Source of the DNA: Natronococcus sp. AD-5
GTDB taxonomy: Archaea; Halobacteriota; Halobacteria; Halobacteriales; Natrialbaceae
Assembly (NCBI RefSeq): GCF_030734285.1
Contig: NZ_CP132294.1
Location: forward strand, 2,666,001-2,730,000
Direction: 5' to 3'
Length of the DNA stretch: 64,000 nt
Shown here: positions 48,148 through 59,622 of the stretch, in pieces
Layout of the letters: each line of letters opens with the position of its first letter
Position numbering within the stretch: the stretch's first letter is position 1
Translations under genes and position numbers: made by a program
Notes under the pieces: model-generated
Told to the model about the DNA's origin: nothing
Seen by the model: only the letters and a program-made list of their open reading frames with translations
Database searches by the model: none

Positions 48148-49404
48148 TCAGAACAGGTAGTCGCGCTCGAGATCCTGCGGGAGGATCACGTCGATCTCGC
48201 CGGCGGACTCGTACTCGTGGAGCAGCCCGATCGTGGTCTCGAAGTCCTCGAGCAGTTCGCCCTCGAGGCGGTGGTAGAAAAACGAGGTGATGCCGCGCAT
48301 CTCGGCGGTCCGCTGGAGTTCGGTCGCCATCCGCTCGGCGCTCGGGTCGCCGATACGGGAGTTCAGGACGTGATTAACGTTGTAGCCTTGGACAGGTTTC
48401 CCGCCCCCGAAGCCGAGGTCGTGGTACTCGTCGATCAGCTCGAGCGTCGTCGCGTCGTAGGAACCGTGGGGGTAGGCGAAGTAGCGAGCCCCTTCGTCGA
48501 ACCCTTCGTTCTCGAGCCACTCCTTGCCCCGGCGGATCTCGTCTTCCTGCTCGTCGCGGTCCAGTTCCGCGAGCGACGGGTGGTTGTAACAGTGGTTGGC
48601 GACGACCCAGCCGGCGTCGCGGAGTTCGTGTGTCTGATCGATCGTGATCCGCGGGTAGCCGCCCGGATCCGTCCGTCCGTTGGTTTCGGCCTCGATCCGA
48701 CCCGGGTTGACGAACGTCACCGCCGGATAGCCGTACTCCTCCAGGATCGGGAGCGCCTTCGTGTAGTCGGTGACGTGGTTGTCGTCGAACTGGATCATCA
48801 CCTTCCCGACGTCGGGACGCGGGACGAAGTGGAAGTCGTCGAACCAGACGGTCGGCGTCTTCCCCTCGCCCGTCCAGATCTGGAACTGGACCTCGCTGAC
48901 GGCGGTGGGATCGAACGCGTCCTCGCGGGCGTCGACGCCGAAGTTGTACCGCATGAGCGGCAGGCCGCCCCTCGAGCCGCGACGGTAGTCGATCCGGTTC
49001 CCGTCGACGTCGAACAGGCGCAGCCACGGAAAGACGAAGTCGGAGCTGGCCATCGCGACGCCGGGAACGACGTCCGAGAGATCGAACGGCGACTCGTACT
49101 CGAGTGAGAGCCGCGTCGAACTCGACGCCCCGGAGACCTCGATTCGCGCGCTCTGCGAGCCGACGAGCGCGCGGTCGGTGTCGGTGTCCATCGATCCGCC
49201 GTCGATCGACCAGCGGGAGAGGTCCTCGAAGTCGTCCGCCGCCTCGGGAATTAACGGTTCTCGATGCTCCTCGGAGTCGGTCCCCGTCTCGTCGTCGGTC
49301 GAATCGTCGCGATCCGAGAGCCTGTCGGACTCGAGCGTCTCCGAACCGGCACAGCCGGCGAGACAGGTCGTCGACGCAAGCGCGAGATACGCACGTCGCT
49401 TCAT
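48148..49404 (-). CDS. Lipoprotein with polysaccharide-deacetylase (NodB-like) domain
   Basis: The protein has 418 residues. The N terminus, MKRRAYLALASTTCLAGCAG, is a signal with lipobox and lipid-anchored Cys (~18), followed by an acidic spacer. Residues ~55-185 look like a carbohydrate-binding beta-sandwich (FEDLSRWSIDGGSMDTDTD, WFDDFHFVPRP). The NodB domain (~190-400) has VMIQFDDNHVTDYTKALPIL with the catalytic/metal Asp pair, VVANHCYNHPSL with the HxxxH metal motif, and YFAYPHGSYDATTLELID. It should remove N-acetyl groups, or act on related bonds, from an external glycan. It precedes the MFS gene in the same direction. Confidence 0.9.
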   Translation of the reverse strand: MKRRAYLALASTTCLAGCAGSETLESDRLSDRDDSTDDETGTDSEEHREPLIPEAADDFEDLSRWSIDGGSMDTDTDRALVGSQSARIEVSGASSSTRLSLEYESPFDLSDVVPGVAMASSDFVFPWLRLFDVDGNRIDYRRGSRGGLPLMRYNFGVDAREDAFDPTAVSEVQFQIWTGEGKTPTVWFDDFHFVPRPDVGKVMIQFDDNHVTDYTKALPILEEYGYPAVTFVNPGRIEAETNGRTDPGGYPRITIDQTHELRDAGWVVANHCYNHPSLAELDRDEQEDEIRRGKEWLENEGFDEGARYFAYPHGSYDATTLELIDEYHDLGFGGGKPVQGYNVNHVLNSRIGDPSAERMATELQRTAEMRGITSFFYHRLEGELLEDFETTIGLLHEYESAGEIDVILPQDLERDYLF

Positions 49405-49558
49405 GTACGACGAGCGGTCTGTCAGTCGCGGCTATTGTTATGATCGCGTTTCTGTCTTCGTCGCCGAGGAAAGGGGTGAAAAACGAACGGCAGAAACGGT
49501 TTCGCTCGCGTCAACGATCCGTGCCCGAGCGGCGAGTGCGCCTCGTCGCCCGCGGTCG

Positions 49559-50155
49559 TTACTCCTCGTCACCCGCGGTCTCGTCGACGCCGACCGCTCG
49601 CGAGACGTCGACGCCCTCGGGTTCCTCCCGGCCGCCGACGATCAGTTCGCCGTCTTCGGTTTCGACGTAGACGTCGTCAGCGAACCCGCCCTCCGCGTAG
49701 GGATGCTCCGGTTCGTCGAGCTTTTCGGGCGTCGACGGCGCGTCGGGGATTCCTTCCGGGGGTTCGAACTGGCCGAGCGGCTCGTCGATCGTCACGTCCC
49801 AGCGGTCGAAGAACTCGCGGTACCGGTCGTAGTGGGCGTCGAGTTCGTCGGTCGGGAACTCCATCATCTCGGTCCAGCCGTGATTATAGAAGTCGAAGTT
49901 GGCCTGGACGTGCGTGATCTCGCGCGCTTCCGCCTCCGAGTACCCCTCCTGGAGCGCGCGCAGGTAGGCGTCCATCGTCGCGTCGAAGAAGGCGTCGAGC
50001 CGATCCGTTCGCTCCCCGGCGTGGGCCGGATCGGCCTTCTTCGTGAAGATTTTCGTGTGTAGCTTGACGAGGCCGGATTTGGCGACCGAGCGGACGACCG
50101 GCGTCTCGAGTGCCTTGCGGGACGCGAAGTGACGCGCGTTCTGACGGATCTTCAT
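49559..50155 (-). CDS. DUF6149-like haloarchaeal protein
   Basis: The protein has 198 residues from the ATG at 50155 (MKIRQNARHFASRKAL); the upstream open frame is not coding. It has a basic N terminus, a helical core (DRLDAFFDATMDAYLRALQE, REITHVQANFDFYNHGWTEM) and an acidic beta-like tail (GFADDVYVETEDGELIVGGR). I recall this as a DUF6149 family restricted to haloarchaea; the number is from memory. No membrane segment or catalytic motif is visible. It is divergent from the FAD oxidoreductase gene. Confidence 0.78.
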   Translation of the reverse strand: MKIRQNARHFASRKALETPVVRSVAKSGLVKLHTKIFTKKADPAHAGERTDRLDAFFDATMDAYLRALQEGYSEAEAREITHVQANFDFYNHGWTEMMEFPTDELDAHYDRYREFFDRWDVTIDEPLGQFEPPEGIPDAPSTPEKLDEPEHPYAEGGFADDVYVETEDGELIVGGREEPEGVDVSRAVGVDETAGDEE

Positions 50156-50353
50156 GGCGGGACGTAGGGAGGCGATCCTCAAGAGCGGTTCGGAGGGAGC
50201 GACGGTGAAGGACAGCCGCGGGTACTTCAGATTGTCGGCTGTTCGTCGAACGACCCCGACGAATCCAATCCGCTGATTCGAAGCCGACGGTATAGTGTAC
50301 GAATGTTGGGATAGGCTGGCATGACACAGAAAATAGACGAGATAGCAATCCAC

Positions 50354-50358
50354 TTTAA
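50354..50358 (+). promoter_or_regulatory. TATA box of the FAD oxidoreductase gene
   Basis: TTTAA inside CACTTTAACC lies 24-28 bases ahead of the ATG at 50382, the spacing expected for a leaderless haloarchaeal transcript. It supports that start codon. Confidence 0.5.
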
Positions 50359-50381
50359 CCCGCATTACGAACGGTCACGGT

Positions 50382-51620
50382 ATGACCGAGTACGTCATCA
50401 TCGGTGACGGGATCTCGGGCAGTTCCGCTGCCGAGACCCTTCGGGAGGAAGACCCGGAGTCTTCGATTACCGTGATCACCGATGAGGGGGAGCCACTGTA
50501 TAATCGGATTCTGATCAAAGAGCACGCGAAAGGGAAGCTTCCAGAGGCACCGATCTCGATCCACGACGAGGAGTGGTACGAGGACCGCGATATCGATCTC
50601 TCGCTCAACACTCACGTTACCGGCGTCGATACCGACGCGAAGACGATTCATACTCACGAGGGTGCAGACATCTCCTACGACAAACTGCTGATCGCGACCG
50701 GCGGGACGCCGACGCAACTGCCCGTCGAGGACAGCGACGCCGAGGGGATCCACCACTTCTGGACGTTCCAGGACGCTCGAAACATCCGCGAGAGCGCGGA
50801 GGCCGCCGAGAAGGGCGTCGTCGTCGGTGCCGGGCTCCTGGGGATCGACTTCGCCGCCGTCTGCGGCGCACAGGGCGTCGAAGGCCACTACCTCATGCGC
50901 GGCGACCGCTGGTGGCGCTACGCGCTCTCCGCCGACGGCGCGGAGATCATGCACGAGGGAATGCGCGATAAGGGCGTCGAACCGGTCTTCGACAGCGGCG
51001 TCGATCACTTCGAGACCGACGACGACGGTAGCGTCACCGCCGCCGTCGACCCCAACGGCGAGCGCTACGAGTGCGACTTCGCGGGCGTCGCGATCGGCCT
51101 CACCTTCAACATCGAGTTCCTCGGCGACATCGGACTCGAGCAGGACAACGGCATCGTCGTCGACGAGTACATGCAGACGAACCTCGAGGACGTCTACGCG
51201 GCCGGCGACATCACCCGCTTCTACGACGTGCTGCTCGGCGAGCAGGCCCAGAACGGCTCGTGGGGCTCCGCGAAGGAGCAGGGCCGCGTCGCCGGCGTCA
51301 ACATGGCTGCGGACGACGAGGCCGAGCAGTTCGAGTGGGTCTCCTCGTACTCGATCACGCACTTCGACTTCCCGTTTCTCTCCTTCGGTCACCCGACCCT
51401 CGGCGACGACCACGCCGAACGGCGGTACAGCGACACCGAGTGGCGCCGCATCGCGTTCAAGGACGGCAGGATCGTCGGCGGCGTCCTCATCGGCGACCTC
51501 TCGCCGCAGAGCAAGTACAAACAGCTGATGCGCGAACAGCGCGTCGTCGCCGACCAGAAGGACGTGCTGCTCGAGCAGACCGTCGACCTCGACGACCTCG
51601 CGCCGCCGCAGGAACAGTAA
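50382..51620 (+). CDS. FAD-dependent NAD(P)H oxidoreductase
   Basis: The protein has 412 residues. The FAD-binding loop is YVIIGDGISGSSAAETLRE (~4-22). The second dinucleotide site, KGVVVGAGLLGIDFAAV (~145-161), serves NAD(P)H. TNLEDVYAAGDITRFYD (~265) is the GD motif that contacts FAD. The C terminus (~320-412) replaces the usual interface domain. The pattern matches the nitrite-reductase/ferredoxin-reductase-like group. It has no redox-active Cys pair, so it is not a thioredoxin-reductase type. Electron acceptor unknown. Confidence 0.92.
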   Translation: MTEYVIIGDGISGSSAAETLREEDPESSITVITDEGEPLYNRILIKEHAKGKLPEAPISIHDEEWYEDRDIDLSLNTHVTGVDTDAKTIHTHEGADISYDKLLIATGGTPTQLPVEDSDAEGIHHFWTFQDARNIRESAEAAEKGVVVGAGLLGIDFAAVCGAQGVEGHYLMRGDRWWRYALSADGAEIMHEGMRDKGVEPVFDSGVDHFETDDDGSVTAAVDPNGERYECDFAGVAIGLTFNIEFLGDIGLEQDNGIVVDEYMQTNLEDVYAAGDITRFYDVLLGEQAQNGSWGSAKEQGRVAGVNMAADDEAEQFEWVSSYSITHFDFPFLSFGHPTLGDDHAERRYSDTEWRRIAFKDGRIVGGVLIGDLSPQSKYKQLMREQRVVADQKDVLLEQTVDLDDLAPPQEQ

Positions 51621-51740
51621 CGCGCTCCCGCATCCGCTCGTTCTCCGGTCCGGACTCGAGACGGTCCGTCGTGACCGGTCACCTGATCGACGATCCGGCC
51701 GAAAATTTAAATCGGCAGAGAGTGTTTGATACTGACACTC

Positions 51741-51962
51741 GTGCCAACAAGTAGCACCACACGTCGATCCCTCGCGCTCAGCCGCGTCGAAACGATCGAC
51801 GCGGCGGCAACCGTCCGGCACGTCGATCAGCTCGACGAGGAGACGCTGGACGCGTTCTACCGCGCGCTCGAGGGAACTCGTTCGGTAGGTGCTACTGAAA
51901 TCGGCCTCGAGCCGGGGACGATCGTCGTCGCCACCGACTACTACCGGGTCGAATCGACGTAG
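51741..51962 (+). CDS. Small HalOD1-like or hypothetical acidic protein
   Basis: The protein has 73 residues from the GTG at 51741, supported by a TATA element TTTAAAT at 51705-51711. It has one helix (VRHVDQLDEETLDAFYRAL) and a short beta hairpin (GTIVVATDYYRVEST). The length and VRHVDQLDEETLDAFYRALEG suggest a haloarchaea-only family of short proteins. It is followed after ~90 bases by the next gene on the same strand. Function unknown. Confidence 0.6.
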   Translation: MPTSSTTRRSLALSRVETIDAAATVRHVDQLDEETLDAFYRALEGTRSVGATEIGLEPGTIVVATDYYRVEST

Positions 51963-52054
51963 CCACCGCGGGCAGCGATGTTGACGTCGTTGGACGTATC
52001 GAAGCCGTTTTCCCCCGTGCGCGTTTTCGATACCGTATGAACGGCGGTAGCGAC

Positions 52055-52447
52055 ATGACCCTGGCGTTCGAGCTCGAGGCGCTGAAAGAGCTCGCGAAAC
52101 CCGAGAGCGTCTTCGAAGACGCCAGAGGGTGGAGCGAATACATCGGCGTCGTCTCCGAGAAACCGACCTACGTCGTCACGAACTACACGCGCAAGAACCG
52201 CATCCGGCAGGACTTCTTCTCCGGCCCCCGCGGGAAGCGCGAGAGCCTCGAGGCCGTCAAGGATCAGTTCGACACCGAGCGCCACGTCTTCATCGGTGCG
52301 AGCGACGAGGACGAACAGCTGGCCGAGGACGTCGACTGGGAGTACCTCCCCGTCGAGGACGCCGCGGAAGCCGCCGACTGGATCATCGCGACGGACGTCG
52401 ACGACGAGGAAGAGGACGCCGAACCGGTTCGGGACGACTGGCCCTGA
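52055..52447 (+). CDS. Haloarchaeal conserved protein (DUF7124-like)
   Basis: The protein has 130 residues from the ATG at 52055 (MTLAFELEALKEL); an ATG 18 bases upstream adds only a polar stretch. SEYIGVVSEKPTYVVTNYTR, NRIRQDFFSGPRGKRESLE and HVFIGASDEDEQLAEDVDW look like a Rossmann-type alpha/beta domain, and the tail is acidic. I recall a DUF7124 family of this kind in haloarchaea; the number is from memory. Convergent with the TRIC-type gene. Function unknown. Confidence 0.72.
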   Translation: MTLAFELEALKELAKPESVFEDARGWSEYIGVVSEKPTYVVTNYTRKNRIRQDFFSGPRGKRESLEAVKDQFDTERHVFIGASDEDEQLAEDVDWEYLPVEDAAEAADWIIATDVDDEEEDAEPVRDDWP

Positions 52448-52479
52448 GAACGGGTTCGAAGCCGGATCGAGTCCGCGGC

Positions 52480-53148
52480 TCAGTTCTTACCGATTTCCTC
52501 GCGCCGTCGGAGCGTTTGCGCCGTCGGGAGCGTCCACCCGCGCGTAACCGCGGCCATCCGCGCCAGCACGGTCACCACGGCGCAGGCGATCGCGGCAGTA
52601 CTCCCGGCGACGCCGCCCAGCGTCGCTCCCAGGTAGACGGCTCCGCCGAGCACCGCACAGCTGGCGTAGAAGTCCTCGAACAGGATGAACGGCGACCGGT
52701 CCAGAAGGACGTCCGCGATCGCGCCGCCGCCGACCGCGTTGATCGTCGCGATGGCGACGACACCGAACCCCGAAACGCCGACGTCGACGGCCACGATCGC
52801 GCCGGCCGTGGTGAACGCGGCGAGTCCGACCCCGTCGGCGAACAGCGTAATCGGGTGATCGTCGGGGGCCTCGAGAACGAGGTGCAGTCCGATCGCCAGG
52901 GCGACGCCGACCGTTCCGAGGCCGATCTCGCTCGTCGACTGGAGCGCCAACGGGACGCGTCCCACGAGGACGTCTCGCGTCGCACCCCCGGCGAACGCCG
53001 TGGCGAGTCCGACGACGGTGACGCCGAACAGGTCGAACTCCTCGCGTATCGCCTTGGTCGACCCGACCAGGGCGAACGCGATCAGGCCGATCGCGTTCAT
53101 CACGACGAACGGGTCGAGCGCTTCCGCGACGAACTCCTGACTCATCAT
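52480..53148 (-). CDS. TRIC/UPF0126-type membrane channel protein
   Basis: The protein has 222 residues and about seven membrane helices in two repeats. AFAGGATRDVLVGRVPLAL (~51-69) and AVGGGAIADVLLDRSPFIL (~137-155) are the paired GGG-x2-RD/AD-type motifs of the UPF0126 family. Structural work on bacterial and archaeal members shows trimeric cation channels related to eukaryotic TRIC. Start is ATG at 53148 or the next codon ATG at 53145. It is divergent from the following gene with ~115 bases between. Confidence 0.88.
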   Translation of the reverse strand: MMSQEFVAEALDPFVVMNAIGLIAFALVGSTKAIREEFDLFGVTVVGLATAFAGGATRDVLVGRVPLALQSTSEIGLGTVGVALAIGLHLVLEAPDDHPITLFADGVGLAAFTTAGAIVAVDVGVSGFGVVAIATINAVGGGAIADVLLDRSPFILFEDFYASCAVLGGAVYLGATLGGVAGSTAAIACAVVTVLARMAAVTRGWTLPTAQTLRRREEIGKN

Positions 53149-53264
53149 CTCGGACCACGCGGGACCGGCTCTTGAGGGCTACGTCTCGGCCGGACTCCAC
53201 GGAGGTCGGGCCCGCGTCCCCTCGAGTCGTCGCTCTTATGGCTTCGCCGATCCAATCGCGAGCA

Positions 53265-53801
53265 ATGGCAGAGCCCCGCGTCCCGGGTTCCGGCGGCGAC
53301 GACCGACTCGAGCTTCCCTGTGGGGAGTCGCTCGATCCGCACGAGATCGACCTCGGCATGCGCGAGTACGCCTGTTCCTGCGGCGAGCGACACGCCGTCG
53401 TCACGGACGTCCACCCGCCGTCTCGATTCTTCCCCGAATCGTTCGTGGTCGTCCTCCAGGAGCTGATCGAGACCGACGACGAGTTCGAGGAGTTCGGCAC
53501 GCCCCACTTACTCGGCGTCGTCATGGAGGAGTTCCCCGAGGCCGTCGTCACCCACGACGCGAGCGACGACGGCGCCGTCGGCTACGCGATGCTGTGGGTC
53601 ACGGACTTCGACGCCCGGCGGCTCCACGAGATCGTCGTCGAACTCGTCGTCGAGCTGATGGAGCACGCGATCAGCCACGCCGAGGACGACGCCGCGATCA
53701 CCGAGTTCGAGTCGCAGATGCTCGAGTTCGACGTCGGCGAGTTCGTCGAGCAGTACCGCCGCCAGCGCGAGTTCGAGAGCGAGCACGACCGTGCGCTTTG
53801 A
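53265..53801 (+). CDS. Haloarchaeal conserved protein (DUF5815-like)
   Basis: The protein has 178 residues from the ATG at 53265; an upstream ATG at 53238 lies where the TATA-like CTTATG would be. The N terminus has a partial Cys set (LPCGESLD, YACSCGERHAVV) that could bind a metal. It is followed by DVHPPSRFFPESFVVVLQEL and a helical acidic C terminus. I recall this as DUF5815, from memory. Function unknown. Confidence 0.75.
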   Translation: MAEPRVPGSGGDDRLELPCGESLDPHEIDLGMREYACSCGERHAVVTDVHPPSRFFPESFVVVLQELIETDDEFEEFGTPHLLGVVMEEFPEAVVTHDASDDGAVGYAMLWVTDFDARRLHEIVVELVVELMEHAISHAEDDAAITEFESQMLEFDVGEFVEQYRRQREFESEHDRAL

Positions 53802-53854
53802 GTGCGATTTTTCGACCGCTACGACGCGAATCCGGGGAGCGCCCGTGTGCGACC

Positions 53855-54331
53855 GAAGAGCGAATAATCGAGAGCGAATCGGTCGAGTACGTGATGACCC
53901 TCTCGGCCCGGGACGACCCGTGGTATTCGGTGCTGTCGTTCGACGGGGACGCGTCCGTCACGGAACCACGGCCCGGTGAGCGGGCGACGGAACCCACGTT
54001 GACCCGCGTCAGCCACACGGAAGCGGTCGAGCACGCCGCCGTTCCCCGGACCGTCAGTCCGACGAAGTCCGCGAAGCCGTCGACGAGTTCCAACGCGATC
54101 AAACCATCGAGCACGACGGGGAGTACTGCTACGACACGAGACTCCAATACCGCGGCGGACAAACGTTCTCGGGGCGACCCTCGTCGACGTCTGGGTGACG
54201 CTGTTCGCGCTCGGGAGCGCGTTGCCGGCTTACTCGGGATGGCGGTCTCGATCGACGTTTATCGGACGCGTCCTCGAGTTCGCCCGGACGACGAGCCGGT
54301 ATTCGATTTCGCCGTCCCGGCGATCGCGTGA
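53855..54331 (+). pseudogene. Decayed membrane-protein gene with at least two frameshifts
   Basis: Coding-like sequence passes through three frames. First RIIESESVEYVMTLSARDD and DPWYSVLSFDGDASVTEP. Then, after a shift near 54040, SDEVREAVDEFQRDQTIEHD and GEYCYDTRLQYRGGQTFSG. After a second shift near 54165, LGATLVDVWVTLFALGSA, and after a third near 54220, VAGLLGMAVSIDVYRTRPRV and EPVFDFAVPAIA up to a stop at 54331. The joined product would be an acidic soluble domain followed by one membrane helix. No single frame spans it, and no normal start is evident. This explains the otherwise empty ~650-base gap before carB. Confidence 0.62.
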
Positions 54332-54454
54332 GCCGATCGTCGTGCTCGTTCGACGGCGATCGGGCGGGCTATTCGAATTTCGAAATCGAGTTACGAGAAT
54401 CGTACTGTTTCGTGGGGCTTATTACGATGTGCGAACTTCGGACGGACAGGACCA

Positions 54455-57676
<3,222 letters not shown>

Positions 57677-57820
57677 TCCGGCCGGCGCGCCGATCCACGC
57701 CTGATTCCGTTCATCGAGAAACGCTCGGCGACGACCGCCGGGTTCGCTTTCCGGTCCCGACGGCGTGACCGACGCGAAATTCGGCAAACGCACACGTAGG
57801 TGGGCGATCATTTTCTACGC

Positions 57821-58633
57821 GTGACCCGCCTTCCCTTCCGGACGGCTGCGCTCGCAACCGTCGGCGGCGTCGGGAACGCCGCCGTCGTCCTCGCGCTGTA
57901 CGCCCGCGCCGAGTATCCGACGCTCGAGTCGACCGTCGGCCTCGCGGCCCCCGTCTTCGCGGTCGGCCTCGTTGCGGTACTCGTCTCGGCGTCCACGCGC
58001 CTGGTAGCGCCAACCGTCGGTTTTCTCGCCGCCCTAATCGGGACGACCTACGTCGAACTCACCTCGCCGATGCCCGAGTGCGGCGAACTCCGCGGCTACG
58101 TCGTCGTCGATGGCCCGACGTACGTCGCCGACTACGCGAACGCGTGGTACGTCTGGCTCTCGCTGGCGCTGGTCGCGGGCCTCCTCGAGTTCGCGATTCG
58201 ACGCGGCTACGGGATCGCCGACGGGCGACTCCGGAACCTGCCCGCGTTCCCGCTCTCGCGGACCGCGATCGCGGGAACCGTCGCCGGCTTCGCCGGATTC
58301 GTCGGTATCGCGACCGCGCTGCTGGTGCTCCGGGCCGGAATCAGGCCACCCCTCGCTGCCCTGGTCGTCTTCGCCGCCGCCGCCGCCGTTACGGCGGTTC
58401 CGCTCCGGGCGTTGCTCGCCAGAGGGCTGCTCTCGCCGGTCCTCCTGTTCGCCGTCGTCGTTCCGTACTTCCTGATTGTGGAGGTCTTCGTCGCTACCGA
58501 CAGTCCGGTTCACCTCGTGCTGTTCGGTTCGTACGCCGTCGTTCTCTCGCTCGTCGGCGCCCTCGAGGCGGCGTTCCGAAGCCGAATTCGGGGCTGGAGC
58601 GGCGGTCGGTTCGTCGGGGAGCGTCCGCGGTGA
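57821..58633 (+). CDS. Polytopic membrane protein of unknown family
   Basis: The protein has 270 residues from the GTG at 57821; another GTG 21 bases upstream is possible. It has about seven membrane segments: TAALATVGGVGNAAVVLALY, LAAPVFAVGLVAVLVS, LVAPTVGFLAALIGTTYVEL, VWLSLALVAGLLEFAI, GTVAGFAGFVGIATALLVL, LAALVVFAAAAAVTAV and LLSPVLLFAVVVPYFLIVEV. Two Cys are near CGEL. I do not recognise the family. Confidence 0.78.
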   Translation: MTRLPFRTAALATVGGVGNAAVVLALYARAEYPTLESTVGLAAPVFAVGLVAVLVSASTRLVAPTVGFLAALIGTTYVELTSPMPECGELRGYVVVDGPTYVADYANAWYVWLSLALVAGLLEFAIRRGYGIADGRLRNLPAFPLSRTAIAGTVAGFAGFVGIATALLVLRAGIRPPLAALVVFAAAAAVTAVPLRALLARGLLSPVLLFAVVVPYFLIVEVFVATDSPVHLVLFGSYAVVLSLVGALEAAFRSRIRGWSGGRFVGERPR

Positions 58634-58669
58634 CTGGAGGTCGATGGGACTCGAGTCCGAGTACTCATG

Positions 58670-59470
58670 CTACGAGCGACGGAGGCTAGCAGCTGCGATG
58701 GAACCGGTGGCCGCGACCCCGGCGACGGAAGCAATCGCGGCCGTACCGGCTGGTCCCGGTCCGATCGTGAGCAACTGGTCGACGGTGAGACGAACGTGGC
58801 CGAGCCACGGGATCCGGAAGCTTCCCTTTCCCAGTACCCACTCCGATTTGACGACGCTGTTTTCCCGGCTCGATAATCCGCCGGCCTGATCGTAGTGGTG
58901 GTTCGCGTCGCCCTTGGTGACGAAGCCGTCGTGCGGTGCCGGGCAGTTTTCGACGGCGGCGCAGGACGCTCCGGCGACGTACCGCACGTCGGCTTTCGTG
59001 TCGACCCAGTTTTCGTCCGCGTCGACCCAGAAGTGAGCGCGGTGGATGATCGGCGTTCGCGACTCGTCGCCGCCGGGTGCGAAGACGATGACGTCGCCGC
59101 CGTTCCCGAACTTCTCGTGGTCTCGGCCGTCCTCGAGCGTCACGACGCCGGTGTTTCCGGCGGGGTCGTCACCGACGAAGCGATCGTCCGCGGTGATGAC
59201 GACGAGATCGCCGACGTCCACGTTCGGCTTCATGCTCCCGCTCTCGACGGCGACCAGCGGCGGCCAGACGCCGCTGATCCCGAAGATCAGCAGTCCGACG
59301 ACCGCGACGATGGCCACGCCGCTCAGGACGTCTCGTACGAGGAGCGCCGATCCGTCGCCGGCATCGAGGGCCCGGCGTCTCGGCCCGGCGTCCCCGACGG
59401 ACTCGCGACGCGTGGCATCACCGCCGCCGGCGATCTTCCCATTCTCCCTGCCGGGACCTGACTCGCCCAT
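58670..59470 (-). CDS. Archaeal signal peptidase I (S26, Ser-His type)
   Basis: The protein has 266 residues. It has a polar N terminus, a membrane helix (~48-66, VLSGVAIVAVVGLLIFGISG) and VESGSMKPNVDVGDLVVI with the nucleophile Ser. PIIHRAHFW places His where bacterial enzymes have the general-base Lys, as in archaeal and ER signal peptidases. FVTKGDANHHYDQAGG holds the conserved Gly-Asp. A second hydrophobic helix is at the C terminus. It cleaves Sec and Tat signal peptides outside the membrane. Opposite orientation to both neighbours. Confidence 0.92.
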   Translation of the reverse strand: MGESGPGRENGKIAGGGDATRRESVGDAGPRRRALDAGDGSALLVRDVLSGVAIVAVVGLLIFGISGVWPPLVAVESGSMKPNVDVGDLVVITADDRFVGDDPAGNTGVVTLEDGRDHEKFGNGGDVIVFAPGGDESRTPIIHRAHFWVDADENWVDTKADVRYVAGASCAAVENCPAPHDGFVTKGDANHHYDQAGGLSSRENSVVKSEWVLGKGSFRIPWLGHVRLTVDQLLTIGPGPAGTAAIASVAGVAATGSIAAASLRRS

Positions 59471-59622
59471 CCCACCGCACTACGCCCTCCCCGTAATTGA
59501 AACCCGTTCTCCGTCTCGAATTCCGATCCGAACGGCATCGGGTCCGGTTCGCACCCGGCGGGAGAGCCGCACGCGATGACGAAGTCCGACATCCCTAAGC
59601 GCCCGGACTCGCTGGTTCGAGT

